Shown piece by piece: positions 7,788 to 15,076 of a stretch of DNA of 33,942 bases (position 1 is its first letter; each line of letters begins with the position of its first letter). This stretch comes from Streptomyces sp. Je 1-79 (GTDB lineage: Bacteria > Actinomycetota > Actinomycetes > Streptomycetales > Streptomycetaceae). Under the pieces are notes generated by a model. The model worked only from the letters and a program-made list of their open reading frames with translations, was not told the origin of the DNA and did no database searches. A program made the position numbers and the translations under genes. The DNA lies in NCBI RefSeq assembly GCF_025195125.1, contig NZ_JAMGSL010000022.1, positions 50,743 to 84,684 of the forward strand. Reading direction: 5' to 3'.

Positions 7788-7819
7788 GATCCGCGACACG
7801 ACGACAAGGAGCTTCCGGA

Positions 7820-8587
7820 ATGGGCGACAGCGCGCGCGAGTCCAAGCTGGCAGGGCAGTTCTTCGACGCGGCGATCGGCCTGCTCCAGCAGGTCCGCGAC
7901 CAGGACGCCGGGGAGGTCGCCGCAGCCGGAACGGCGATCGCCGAGGCCGTCGCCGCGGGCGGCCGCCTCTTCGCGTTCGGCGCCGGCCACTCCTCGCTGG
8001 CCGCCCAGGACGTGGTCTACCGGGCGGGCGGCCTCGCCCTGATGAACCTGCTCGCCGTCCCCGGCGTCGTCGGCGTCGACGTCATGCCCGCGACGCTGGG
8101 CTCCGCCCTGGAACGGGTGGACGGCCTGGCCGGCGCGGTGCTCGACTCCTCGCCCGCCAAGGCCGGCGACGTCCTGATCATCATCTCGCTCTCCGGGCGC
8201 AACGCGCTGCCCGTCGAGATGGCGATGAACGCCCGCGCCCTGGGACTGACCGTGATCGGCGTCACCTCGGTGGCGTACGCGACCGAGACGAAGTCCCGGC
8301 ACGTCTCGGGGACGTACCTGAAGGACCACTGCGACATCGTCCTCGACTCGCGGATCCCGGTCGGCGACGCCGAACTGACCCACGAGGGCATCGAGGCGCC
8401 CTTCGCCCCGGCCTCGACGGTCGTCACCAGCGCCCTGATGCAGGCCACGATGGCCGCGGCGGCCGAGGAGATGGTCCGTCTCGGCATCGAACCGCCGCTG
8501 CTGCGCTCGGGGAACGTCGACGGCGGCCACGAGTGGAACGGCCGCGTGATGACGGAGTACGCCGACCGGATCTTCTACCGGCACTGA
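7820..8587 (+). CDS. nagS: SIS-domain protein (UPF0309), NagS-like aminosugar enzyme
   Basis: The 255-aa protein is a single SIS (sugar isomerase) domain: phosphosugar-binding loops FGAGHSSLAAQD at about 53-64 and ISLSGRNALPVEMAM at about 117-131, and a conserved GGHEWNGRVM near the C-terminus. It belongs to UPF0309, cytosolic. From memory, the S. coelicolor orthologue (SCO4393) has been named NagS and reported as an N-acetylglucosamine-6-phosphate dehydratase involved in aminosugar sensitivity; I cannot verify that from sequence, so the symbol is tentative. AAGGAG sits nine bases before the ATG. The DasR-like operator in its promoter agrees with an aminosugar role. Confidence 0.85.
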   Translation: MGDSARESKLAGQFFDAAIGLLQQVRDQDAGEVAAAGTAIAEAVAAGGRLFAFGAGHSSLAAQDVVYRAGGLALMNLLAVPGVVGVDVMPATLGSALERVDGLAGAVLDSSPAKAGDVLIIISLSGRNALPVEMAMNARALGLTVIGVTSVAYATETKSRHVSGTYLKDHCDIVLDSRIPVGDAELTHEGIEAPFAPASTVVTSALMQATMAAAAEEMVRLGIEPPLLRSGNVDGGHEWNGRVMTEYADRIFYRH

Positions 8588-8651
8588 GCCGGAGGTCGCG
8601 GCGACGTGCGGACGGGCGAGGGCGGCAGTGCCGGGCCCGGGCGCGGATACA

Positions 8652-8669
8652 GACACGGACACGGACACG
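8652..8669 (+). repeat. Three tandem GACACG hexamers
   Basis: A short perfect tandem repeat in the 143-bp gap between the convergent SIS and PAS/GAF genes. No function is apparent. Confidence 0.5.
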
Positions 8670-8730
8670 GTTACGCGACCCCGTACGGGTAAGGCCCTGA
8701 GCCCGGTCGCGGGCCCGGTCCCGTGGACGG

Positions 8731-10179
8731 CTACCGCCGCCCGCCCGCCTGACCCGCTCCCGGCCCACCCGGTCCACCCGTTCCCGGTCCGGCCGCCCCC
8801 GCGCCACCCGGTCCCCCCGCGCCCGGCCCCGCCGCGGTCGTCGTCATCCCCGCCAGGTCCAGCGACGCCGCGACCCGTACCGCCACCGCCTCCGCGTACA
8901 CCGCGTCCGGGCGCTCGAAAGCCGTACGGGACGCGGCGCGCAGGAACGTCACCGCGCCCACCGTCCTGCCCCGGCTGCGCAGCGGCAGGCAGAGCGCGTG
9001 GACCGCGTCACGGGGCCAGTGCCGCTCCGTCGCCCAGTCCTCGGCGGCCTGCGGACCGGCCGTGACGGACGCCGAGGCCCGTACCGGTCCCGTACGGGAA
9101 AGCGCCTGGAGGACCGGGTGCGCCGACGGGTAGCGAAGGGGGATACCGCCGCCCGCGACCGGTACGACCGGGCCCGGCTCGCCCGCCGGCGTCGCCGCGA
9201 CCCGTACGAGCCGCCGCTCCCCCGCCGCCACGTCCACCAGCGCGTGATCGGCGAACCCGGCGAGCGCGAAGTCCAGCAGGACCGTCGCGGCCTCCCGCGG
9301 GTCCTCGCACTCGGCCGCCACCGCGCCCGCCCGGTGCAGCTGGCTGTACCGGAACCGCAGCCGGCCCGCCTCCTGCTCGGCCAGCCGCTCCTCCGTGACG
9401 TCCTGGAACAGCCACCCGACCCCCAGCGGAACCGGCTCCTCCGCCAGCGGGGACGCCAGCCGCACGAACCCGCTGCGCCAGCACCGCCGCCGGTCGCCCT
9501 CCGGCGTCCGGAGCGTCACCCACACCTCCGCCGGCGCCTTCGGCGCGCCCTCCGCGAGCACGTGCTCCAGCGCGCCCTCCAACTCCTCCACGCCCTGGGT
9601 GATCAGCTCCCCCAGCGGACGCCCGAGCAGCGTCGTACGCCCCGCGCCCATGACGCGGGCGGCGTGGCCGTTGACGACGGTCGGGCGCAGGTCCACGTCG
9701 ACGAGGACGACACCCCAGGAGGCCTCCTCCAGCAGCGCCTCGCTGAGCGCGATCGAACGTTCCAGGTCGATCTGCGCGTGCACCTCGCTGAACGCGCAGT
9801 ACACCCCGGCGGGCTTGCCGTCCGCGCCGCGCACCCCGGCCGACTGCGTCCGCACGAGGACGCGGCCACCGTCCTTCCGTACCAGCGCGAACTCGTGCAC
9901 CAGGCGGCCCGGCGCCTCCATCGCGGCCATCAGCCGGGCCAGCGCCTCGGCGGCGTCGGCGGGCCGCGCCGCCCACCCCTCGAACCCCCGCCGCCCTACG
10001 GCCTCCTCGGCGCGCCAGCCGAGAATCCGCTCGGCCTCCTTGTTCCAGTGCGTGACGGTGCCGTCGGCGTCGAAGGCACAGAGCGCCGCGTCCATCCCGT
10101 CGAGCAGCGCGGCGAGCAGATCGGCCCCCGGCCCCTCCGCGTCCCGCCGCTCCGCGGTCTCACTCCTGGCAGCACTCAT
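8731..10179 (-). CDS. PAS-PAS-GAF sensory protein without output domain
   Basis: The 482-aa product starts with a PAS domain (about 20-135; DADGTVTHWNKEAERILGW is the classical PAS core), a second PAS (about 140-265; VDVDLRPTVVNGHAARVMG, with PAC-like VGWLFQDVTEE), and then a GAF domain (about 280-440; HALCLPLRSRGRTVGAVTFLR). The last 40 residues are Gly/Pro/Ala-rich and probably disordered. No histidine kinase, GGDEF, EAL, ANTAR or PP2C domain follows, although in actinomycetes such sensors often end in SpoIIE phosphatases. It may act by protein-protein contact or be a trimmed phosphatase. The ATG is preceded by AGGGGG. Confidence 0.85.
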   Translation of the reverse strand: MSAARSETAERRDAEGPGADLLAALLDGMDAALCAFDADGTVTHWNKEAERILGWRAEEAVGRRGFEGWAARPADAAEALARLMAAMEAPGRLVHEFALVRKDGGRVLVRTQSAGVRGADGKPAGVYCAFSEVHAQIDLERSIALSEALLEEASWGVVLVDVDLRPTVVNGHAARVMGAGRTTLLGRPLGELITQGVEELEGALEHVLAEGAPKAPAEVWVTLRTPEGDRRRCWRSGFVRLASPLAEEPVPLGVGWLFQDVTEERLAEQEAGRLRFRYSQLHRAGAVAAECEDPREAATVLLDFALAGFADHALVDVAAGERRLVRVAATPAGEPGPVVPVAGGGIPLRYPSAHPVLQALSRTGPVRASASVTAGPQAAEDWATERHWPRDAVHALCLPLRSRGRTVGAVTFLRAASRTAFERPDAVYAEAVAVRVAASLDLAGMTTTAAGPGAGGPGGAGAAGPGTGGPGGPGAGQAGGRR

Positions 10180-10280
10180 CCCGGCACCCCCTGCAGGACG
10201 GTGTACGCACGTGCATCCGCACGCCTCAGATCATTCAACTCGAACGTGACGCAGGACACACCTGGTTCAATGAAATCGTT

Positions 10281-10306
10281 GCGCCCCGGAAACGAACGCG
10301 GGGCGC
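10281..10306. terminator. Hairpin in the PAS/XRE divergent region
   Basis: GCGCCCC and GGGGCGC form a 7-bp stem around a 12-base A-containing loop, followed on the plus strand by TTCTGT. It could be an attenuator or an operator in the shared upstream region; no gene precedes it on the plus strand, so a true terminator role is unclear. Confidence 0.3.
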
Positions 10307-10423
10307 CTTCTGTAGGAACGACGGGCCCCGCGCGCCCAGTTCGGGGAAAGCGGGGGCGTGCCGAATGTCCTGACGCGGAGCGTGGGTGGACCAGGTCAAG
10401 GCGTTGAGGCACGGGAGTGGGGC

Positions 10424-11221
10424 ATGGCCAGTACGTACGGGGAATGGCTCAGGGAACGACGCGAGGCGGCGGATCTCACCCAGCAGGAGCTGGCGGGTGC
10501 GGCAATCATGAGCCGTACGCACATCGCGCACATCGAGGCGGGGCGGCGCGTTCCGTCCAAGGAGGACGCGAAGCGGCTGGACAGAGTGCTGAACACCGGG
10601 GACGTACTGAGCACGTTCCGGCCACAGGACGACGGCGGCGTGATCGCCGACTACTTCGAGGCTGCCCGGCTGCTCGAGCAACAGGCCACGATGATCCGCG
10701 AGTTCGCAGTGTCGTACGTTCCGGGCATCCTCCAGACACCCAGATACGCGCGTGCGGTGCTGTCCACAGCCTTCCCGCCTCGAAGCGAGGAGGAGAACGA
10801 GAGGCACGTGGCCGCGCGGCTCAAGCGGTCCCAGATCCTGGCCGATCCAGTGACACCGGTCGTGTGGGCGCTGCTCGATGAAGCCGTCTTACGGCGCCCG
10901 GCGGGCAGCCCGGACATCATGGAGGAACAGCTCCTGCACCTCGTCCAGCTGGTCGAGTGCGGGCGAGTGCGCACGCATGTACTGCCCTTCGGAATGGGCT
11001 TGCACCCGCTGATGCAAGGGATGCTGACGTTGATGTCGTTCGAGGACCAGCCTCCGGCTGCCTACAGCGAAGGTACGTCGATCGGCAGGGTGCACGACTC
11101 CCCGGCCACGGTCGAGCGGCTGCAGAACAGGTACGATCTCGCACTGGGCGATGCACTGCCCCAGCGCGAGTCCCTGGCTCTGTTGCGAGCTACAGCGAAG
11201 GAGTACGGACGCGATGAGTGA
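10424..11221 (+). CDS. XRE-family regulator with DUF5753 domain (WhiJ-like), TTA codon
   Basis: The 265-aa protein has an XRE helix-turn-helix at residues 5-60 (LTQQELAGAAIMSRTHIAHIEAG) followed by a DUF5753 ligand/partner domain (about 85-260; FAVSYVPGILQTPRYARAVL). These regulators are typical of Streptomyces and usually pair with a small DUF397 protein, as in the whiJ and abaA loci that affect development and antibiotics. Here the DUF397 gene overlaps the 3' end by 8 bases. Codon 156 is TTA (10889-10891), read by the bldA tRNA, so expression may be tied to development. ATG 10424 has GGGAGTGGGG upstream; an ATG at 10358 would add 22 unconserved residues. Confidence 0.88.
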   Translation: MASTYGEWLRERREAADLTQQELAGAAIMSRTHIAHIEAGRRVPSKEDAKRLDRVLNTGDVLSTFRPQDDGGVIADYFEAARLLEQQATMIREFAVSYVPGILQTPRYARAVLSTAFPPRSEEENERHVAARLKRSQILADPVTPVVWALLDEAVLRRPAGSPDIMEEQLLHLVQLVECGRVRTHVLPFGMGLHPLMQGMLTLMSFEDQPPAAYSEGTSIGRVHDSPATVERLQNRYDLALGDALPQRESLALLRATAKEYGRDE

Positions 11222-11420
11222 GCGCACCATTTCCCACGCTTCCACCCTGAGCGGCTGGCGCAAGTCGACCTACAGCGGCAACGAGTCTGGTAGCTGCGTC
11301 GAGGTCGTCGACCACCACCCCGCCGGCGTCCCCGTCCGCGACTCCAAGGCCCCCGCCGGTCCGGCCCTGGTCTTCCCGCCCTCCGTCTGGTCGACGTTCG
11401 TGGCCGGGCTCAAGGGCTGA
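11214..11420 (+). CDS. DUF397 protein, partner of the XRE regulator
   Basis: The 68-aa product carries the DUF397 core: GWRKSTYSGNESGSCVEV, VPVRDSKAPAGPALVFP and a terminal WSTFVAGLKG. In Streptomyces, DUF397 proteins encoded next to XRE/DUF5753 regulators are thought to modulate or antagonise them, in a way like a toxin-antitoxin pair. The ATG at 11214 overlaps the end of the regulator gene (8 shared bases), which implies translational coupling and a fixed ratio of the two proteins. It has no membrane segment or signal. Confidence 0.9.
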   Translation: MSERTISHASTLSGWRKSTYSGNESGSCVEVVDHHPAGVPVRDSKAPAGPALVFPPSVWSTFVAGLKG

Positions 11421-11442
11421 CCGTCCGGGGCGGAAAAAACAC

Positions 11443-11471
11443 TTGAGCCTTCGCCGAAGGGTTCCTAGTGT
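11443..11471 (+). promoter_or_regulatory. HrdB-type promoter driving the structured RNA
   Basis: TTGAGC (11443-11448), a 17-bp spacer and TAGTGT (11466-11471) form one of the best vegetative promoter matches in the window. The start of transcription would be near 11478, about 27 bases upstream of the 12-codon ORF. Confidence 0.65.
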
Positions 11472-11477
11472 GGGGGT

Positions 11478-11690
11478 ACACGCGAAAGGAGGTGATCCGG
11501 AAAAATGGTTTCTTTTCGGACTCGTGAGGTGACTGCGGGCTAACGGCCTGCCGTCGCACTCTGTGCACCTCGGCAGGTCAGCTGTCGAAACCCAAGCAGT
11601 CACCCGACCCGTGGGCCGCCGGTAAGTCCGGCCGGCTCTCGTCCGAACTCGAGCGGACGGGACCAAGGCCCACGGGTCGTCTGCGTTCCC
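11478..11690 (+). ncRNA. Candidate structured RNA with embedded mini-ORF
   Basis: After the promoter come nested, mostly perfect stems. Outer stem A: GGTGACTGC (11528-11536) with GCAGTCACC (11596-11604), enclosing CCTGCCG/CGGCAGG (11547-11553/11571-11577) that itself holds GCAC/GTGC (11556-11559/11563-11566). Stem B: GACCCGTGGGCC (11606-11617) with GGCCCACGGGTC (11667-11678), enclosing two hairpins GCCGG/CCGGC (11618-11622/11632-11636) and CGTCCG/CGGACG (11640-11645/11654-11659), a three-way junction. The 5' strand of stem A lies within the 12-codon ORF, so translation would melt it. No plus-strand gene follows before 15077, so it appears free-standing rather than a leader of a nearby gene. 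I cannot assign it to a known RNA family. Confidence 0.55.
11505..11543 (+). CDS. 12-codon ORF with extended Shine-Dalgarno
   Basis: ATG follows AAAGGAGGTGATCC (11485-11498), which is exactly complementary to 14 bases of the 16S rRNA 3' end, far longer than a normal ribosome-binding site, with spacing of six bases. The encoded peptide is MVSFRTREVTAG and ends at TAA. It lies 27 bases behind a strong promoter and its last codons form one arm of a 9-bp RNA stem. It has no run of one regulatory amino acid as in classical attenuators. It may be a ribosome-loading device or a real micro-peptide. Confidence 0.45.
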   Translation: MVSFRTREVTAG

Positions 11691-11716
11691 CGGCCCTTCC
11701 GGCGCCGGCCGTGCGC

Positions 11717-12262
11717 CTAGGGGTGGTAGAGCTCCCGGGCGCGGGCGGAGTCGAGGGGGTCCTCCCGGTCCAGGTGGAGAAAGTACTCCCGCTGCCAGGC
11801 CTGGGAGCTGCCGGCCTGGCGGCTGGTCGTGGTCACCCAGGGCGGGTAGACGCGGAAGGCGCGCTTCCCGCCGGACCCGTCCGCCGATACGACACCACGC
11901 CGGCGCAGCGCCTCCGCGGGGAAGACGAACTGGCCGAAGTGGTGCTCGTCCCGGCTGCTGATCACGAAGAGATCGACGCGGTCCGTGACGTCGAAGGGCT
12001 GGATGGGGCCGCCCGGGGACCTCTTCCACACGGTGACGAACTGGCCGACCTTGGTGGGGGTCGTCCTCGCCGCGCGGAACCGGACCGAGAGACCGTCGAG
12101 GGTGAAGGTGTGGGCGGCGTACTCGGCGCTCTCGGCTTCGGGAAGTGGCTGCGAGCAGGTGAATCCGCAGGGGTCGTAGACCGCCTCCTTCGCCGCCAGG
12201 AGATCACCGTGGACCGGGGTGGCGTCGGACCACGGTTCGCGTCCAAGAGAGTTCACCGTCAT
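11717..12262 (-). CDS. MepB-family protein
   Basis: The 181-aa protein matches the MepB family along its length: ESAEYAAHTFTLDGLSVRFR, TPTKVGQFVTVWKRSPGGPI, HHFGQFVFP and KRAFRVYPPW are its landmark segments. In Staphylococcus aureus mepB lies with the mepR-mepA multidrug-efflux genes but its biochemical role is unknown. Here there is no MepA/MepR homologue alongside; the neighbours are a structured RNA locus and an ABC-2 exporter operon. Cytosolic, with no membrane segment. ATG 12262 follows CAGGGTGG. Family assignment is good, function open. Confidence 0.85.
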   Translation of the reverse strand: MTVNSLGREPWSDATPVHGDLLAAKEAVYDPCGFTCSQPLPEAESAEYAAHTFTLDGLSVRFRAARTTPTKVGQFVTVWKRSPGGPIQPFDVTDRVDLFVISSRDEHHFGQFVFPAEALRRRGVVSADGSGGKRAFRVYPPWVTTTSRQAGSSQAWQREYFLHLDREDPLDSARARELYHP

Positions 12263-12321
12263 GGGTCCACCCTGTCACGGGGGCTCGCCGCCGCCCGCCT
12301 CGGCCTTATCGCGGGCCCGGG

Positions 12322-13143
12322 CTACGCCATCGACAGCCGGCCCGTGCGCTGGGACCTCGCCTCGCCGGCCTTGAGGATGACCGCCGCCGCTCCCAGCAGC
12401 AGCGCGCTCAGGGCCGTGAGGCCGAGGAGGGTCGGGGCGAGGTCGGTCAGGGTGCGGTGTTCGAGGAGGGCTCCGCGGACCGCGATCAGGCTGCCCGTGA
12501 GCGGGAAGACCGCGCCGACGGCCTGGACCAGCGTGGGCAGGGCGAAGTGCGGCAGGCGGACGGCCGACACGAACCACAGCGGCTCGTCGAGGATCGTGTA
12601 CAGGAACGCCGAGTCGCGCGAGAAGACCAGAAGGCTGTTGAGGAACGCGCCCCACGCCACCGCCGGGACCAGCAGGGCCAGGAAGACGATTCCGTACATC
12701 CACCAGGCCGCGACCGACAGCACGCCGAAACCGGTGAGGGCGGCGACGGTGAAGCAGGTGAGCAGCCAGGCGTTCTGGAGGAGGGCTCCCGCGCCGTTGG
12801 CGATCATGAGGGTGAGCCGGCCTGCCGGGGAGAGGAAGAGGAGCTCCAGGGTGCCCGTGGTCCGCTCGAAGGAGAGGTGCCAGGCGCTCTGGACGAGGGA
12901 GAAGAAGAAGGCGTACGCCAGGGTGCCGGTGGCCAGGAACGCCAGGAGGCGGTCGGGGTCCGCGGCGAGCGGCCAGTTCGCGGCGGCCGGGGAGGCGGTC
13001 GCGACGGGGCGCAGGGTGTAGTAGGTGGTGGCCAGTTGGAGGACCGGCCAGACCAGCATCGAGAAGGCGACCAGCGGCTGGCCGAAGAGGCGTCGGTGCT
13101 GCTTCAGGGCCTCCGCCGCGAAGACGCGCAGGGCGTGGTTCAT
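12322..13143 (-). CDS. ABC-2 type transporter permease, second subunit
   Basis: The 273-aa integral membrane protein has about six hydrophobic segments and the ABC-2 permease layout, starting with a short amphipathic AEALKQHRRLFGQPL and a first transmembrane segment near residue 25-45. It is the third gene of the exporter operon; its ATG overlaps the stop of the ATPase gene by four bases (ATGA), indicating coupled translation. Together with the other permease it would form a heterodimeric channel for drugs, lipids or polyketide-like compounds. Substrate unknown. Confidence 0.87.
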   Translation of the reverse strand: MNHALRVFAAEALKQHRRLFGQPLVAFSMLVWPVLQLATTYYTLRPVATASPAAANWPLAADPDRLLAFLATGTLAYAFFFSLVQSAWHLSFERTTGTLELLFLSPAGRLTLMIANGAGALLQNAWLLTCFTVAALTGFGVLSVAAWWMYGIVFLALLVPAVAWGAFLNSLLVFSRDSAFLYTILDEPLWFVSAVRLPHFALPTLVQAVGAVFPLTGSLIAVRGALLEHRTLTDLAPTLLGLTALSALLLGAAAVILKAGEARSQRTGRLSMA

Positions 13144-14114
13144 ACGAGGGCCTCCGCGCCGGTCTCCGCCAGCGCCATGATCGCGTCCTCCAGGCTCGCT
13201 TCCGCGATCTCCAGGCCGCCGATCGAGCCGCCCGCCCCGACGACGGCCGCCGCGAGCGGGCCCGCCATGTCGTCCGGGTGTCGCAGGGTGATCAACTCGG
13301 CGCCCCCTGGGAGGGGCTCGCGTACCGCGCCGAAGCGTTCGGCCACCGCGGCGGTCGCCGTGCCCGGGTTGGTGACGGTGAGGCGGATGGTGCGGTGGCT
13401 GCCGGTGGCCGCCTTCAGCTCCGCCGGGCTGCCCTCCGCGAGGTGGCGGCCCCCGGAGATCACGTACACGTGGGAGCAGAGCTCCTCGACCTCGGCGAGG
13501 TAGTGGGAGGTGAGGAGGACGCCCGTGCCCTCCTCGGCGAGGCGGGCCACGACGCGGCGCAGGTCGCGGGCGATCGGGGCGTCGAGGCCGAGCGTCGGCT
13601 CGTCGAGCAGCAGGTAGTCGGGGGTGTTGACGAGCCCCCGGGCGATGGCGAGGCGCTGGGTCATGCCGCGCGAGTACCGCTCGACCATGGTGTCCGCCGC
13701 GTCCGTGAGGCCGACCAGGCTCAGCAGTTCGTCGGTGCGGGCGCGCAGGTCCCGCTTCGGGACGTCGTAGAGCTGGCCGAAGTACCAGAGGTTCTCCCGG
13801 CCGGTCATGCGGGTGTAGACCATGCGCTCGCCGCCCGCGATGAGGTTGATGCGGCGGCGTACGGCGCGGGCGTCGGCGACCGTGTCGAGGCCGTCGACGG
13901 TGACCGTGCCGGAGGTGGGGCGCAGCAGGGTGGCGAGGGTCTTGATGGTCGTGGTCTTGCCGGCGCCGTTGAGGCCGAGGAGGCCGGTGATCCGGCCGGG
14001 CGGGATGTCGAGGTCGAGGCCGTCGACCGCCCGTTTGAAGGTGCGGGGGCCGAAGAGCCCCTTGTTCCGTACGGGGAAGTCCTTGCGCAGGTCCCGGACC
14101 TGGATGCCCGTCAC
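13140..14114 (-). CDS. ABC transporter ATP-binding protein, drug-exporter (DrrA-like) type
   Basis: The 324-aa protein contains Walker A GLNGAGKT (47-54), the ABC signature YSRGMTQR (147-154), Walker B YLLLDEPT (167-174) and the H-loop TSH (202-204). The stretch where the Q-loop glutamine is expected reads INLIAGGERMVYTRMTG and lacks an obvious Gln, which is worth noting. The C-terminal 90 residues form the extra domain seen in DrrA/NatA-type exporters. Start is GTG at 14114, one base after the stop of the first permease gene. It powers the two ABC-2 permeases on either side. Confidence 0.92.
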   Translation of the reverse strand: MTGIQVRDLRKDFPVRNKGLFGPRTFKRAVDGLDLDIPPGRITGLLGLNGAGKTTTIKTLATLLRPTSGTVTVDGLDTVADARAVRRRINLIAGGERMVYTRMTGRENLWYFGQLYDVPKRDLRARTDELLSLVGLTDAADTMVERYSRGMTQRLAIARGLVNTPDYLLLDEPTLGLDAPIARDLRRVVARLAEEGTGVLLTSHYLAEVEELCSHVYVISGGRHLAEGSPAELKAATGSHRTIRLTVTNPGTATAAVAERFGAVREPLPGGAELITLRHPDDMAGPLAAAVVGAGGSIGGLEIAEASLEDAIMALAETGAEALV

Positions 14115-14115
14115 G

Positions 14116-14919
14116 TCAGTACGTCCTTTCCACGGCGCGGGCCTCGGCCCGCGGCAGGTATGTCAGGCCCAGGAGCAGGTACACGGCGCTCACCGCCGCG
14201 GACACCGCCAGCCTGGGCAGGAGGTCGGGCAGCGACTGGCCGCCGGTGGTCGCCGCGTGCAGGACGTCCGTGGCCGCGGTCGTCGGGAGCAGCTCGGCGA
14301 ACCACTGGACGGGTCCGGGCAGGTAGGCGCGGGGGAAGGTGAAGCCGCCGACCAGGCCGAGGACGATGAAGACGGTGTTCTGCGAGATGTGCGCCTCGCC
14401 CGCGGCGATCATCAGTCCGCCGAGCCCGACCGAGAGCGCGAAGACGGCGCCGGAGAGCGCGAGAGCGCCGAGGAGCAGGCCGGCCGCGGAGGAGACCGGG
14501 ACGGAGATGCCGAGCAGGGCGACGACGACGCCCAGGGCGAGGAACTCGACCAGGCTGCTCAGGACGGCGAAGGCGGTGAAGCCCGCGAGGTACGGGAAGC
14601 GGCCGGCCGGGGCGATGAGGAGGGCGCCGAGCGTGCCCTGCCGCTGCTCGGTGATCAGCGCCTTCGCGGACCAGAGGATGAGGCGGACGGCGAACTGGAA
14701 GGCCGTGGCGCCGACGACGACGTAGGCGAGGTAGGCGGTGGTGCCGCTGCCGGCGGCGAAGTCGTCGGCGACGGCCCCGCCGCCGACGGCGTGGTAGCCG
14801 AGGTACGCCAGCGAGATGGCGAGCGCGGCGGGCAGGACCGTGCCGACGGCGTAGGTCCATGGATAGGCGCGGCGGGTCATCTGCCAGGTGCGCCAGGCGG
14901 TTGCCCAGGCTATGGGCAT
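14116..14919 (-). CDS. ABC-2 type transporter permease, first subunit
   Basis: This 267-aa protein opens the three-gene exporter operon. It has about six transmembrane segments (first around residues 22-44) and the RQGTLGALLIAPAGRF segment characteristic of ABC-2 permeases of the NatB/DrrB type. The ATG is preceded by GGGAGGGAT. The upstream 157 bp is shared with the divergent HxlR-peroxiredoxin regulator gene and contains two 23-bp operators, so the exporter is probably controlled by that regulator and possibly induced by oxidants or electrophiles. Confidence 0.88.
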   Translation of the reverse strand: MPIAWATAWRTWQMTRRAYPWTYAVGTVLPAALAISLAYLGYHAVGGGAVADDFAAGSGTTAYLAYVVVGATAFQFAVRLILWSAKALITEQRQGTLGALLIAPAGRFPYLAGFTAFAVLSSLVEFLALGVVVALLGISVPVSSAAGLLLGALALSGAVFALSVGLGGLMIAAGEAHISQNTVFIVLGLVGGFTFPRAYLPGPVQWFAELLPTTAATDVLHAATTGGQSLPDLLPRLAVSAAVSAVYLLLGLTYLPRAEARAVERTY

Positions 14920-14985
14920 GCGAGCGATCCCTCCCCCGGTGGATCGACCTCCGCGACGAGTCGTGGAGATCGATCTCTGCGATCA

Positions 14986-15008
14986 GTGAGTTTCCTTTGG
15001 GAACTTAC
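14986..15008. promoter_or_regulatory. HxlR operator, copy 1
   Basis: GTGAGTTTCC-TTT-GGGAACTTAC is an imperfect palindrome. It shares at least 17 of 23 positions with copy 2 at 15010, and the two repeat at a 24-bp interval. Location between the exporter operon and the HxlR-type regulator gene suggests autoregulation and control of both promoters. Confidence 0.65.
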
Positions 15009-15009
15009 A

Positions 15010-15032
15010 CTGAGTTTCTATCGGGAACTCAC
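15010..15032. promoter_or_regulatory. HxlR operator, copy 2
   Basis: CTGAGTTTCT-ATC-GGGAACTCAC has TGAGTT/AACTCA arms and the same GGGAACT half as copy 1. It lies 45 bp upstream of the regulator's start codon. Confidence 0.65.
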
Positions 15033-15076
15033 TCGATGGCGCAAGATGGAGCGGTTGCCCGACCGAGGAGGAACGC

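Noticed and set aside
7660..7819. An iron box (DmdR/IdeR operator) for autoregulation of dmdR1
   Set aside because: No sequence resembling TTAGGTTAGGCTAACCTAA is present in the region.
11485..11498. A displaced fragment of antisense 16S rRNA
   Set aside because: The match to the 16S end stops after 14 bases and the following sequence is unrelated, so an extended Shine-Dalgarno explains it better than an rRNA remnant.
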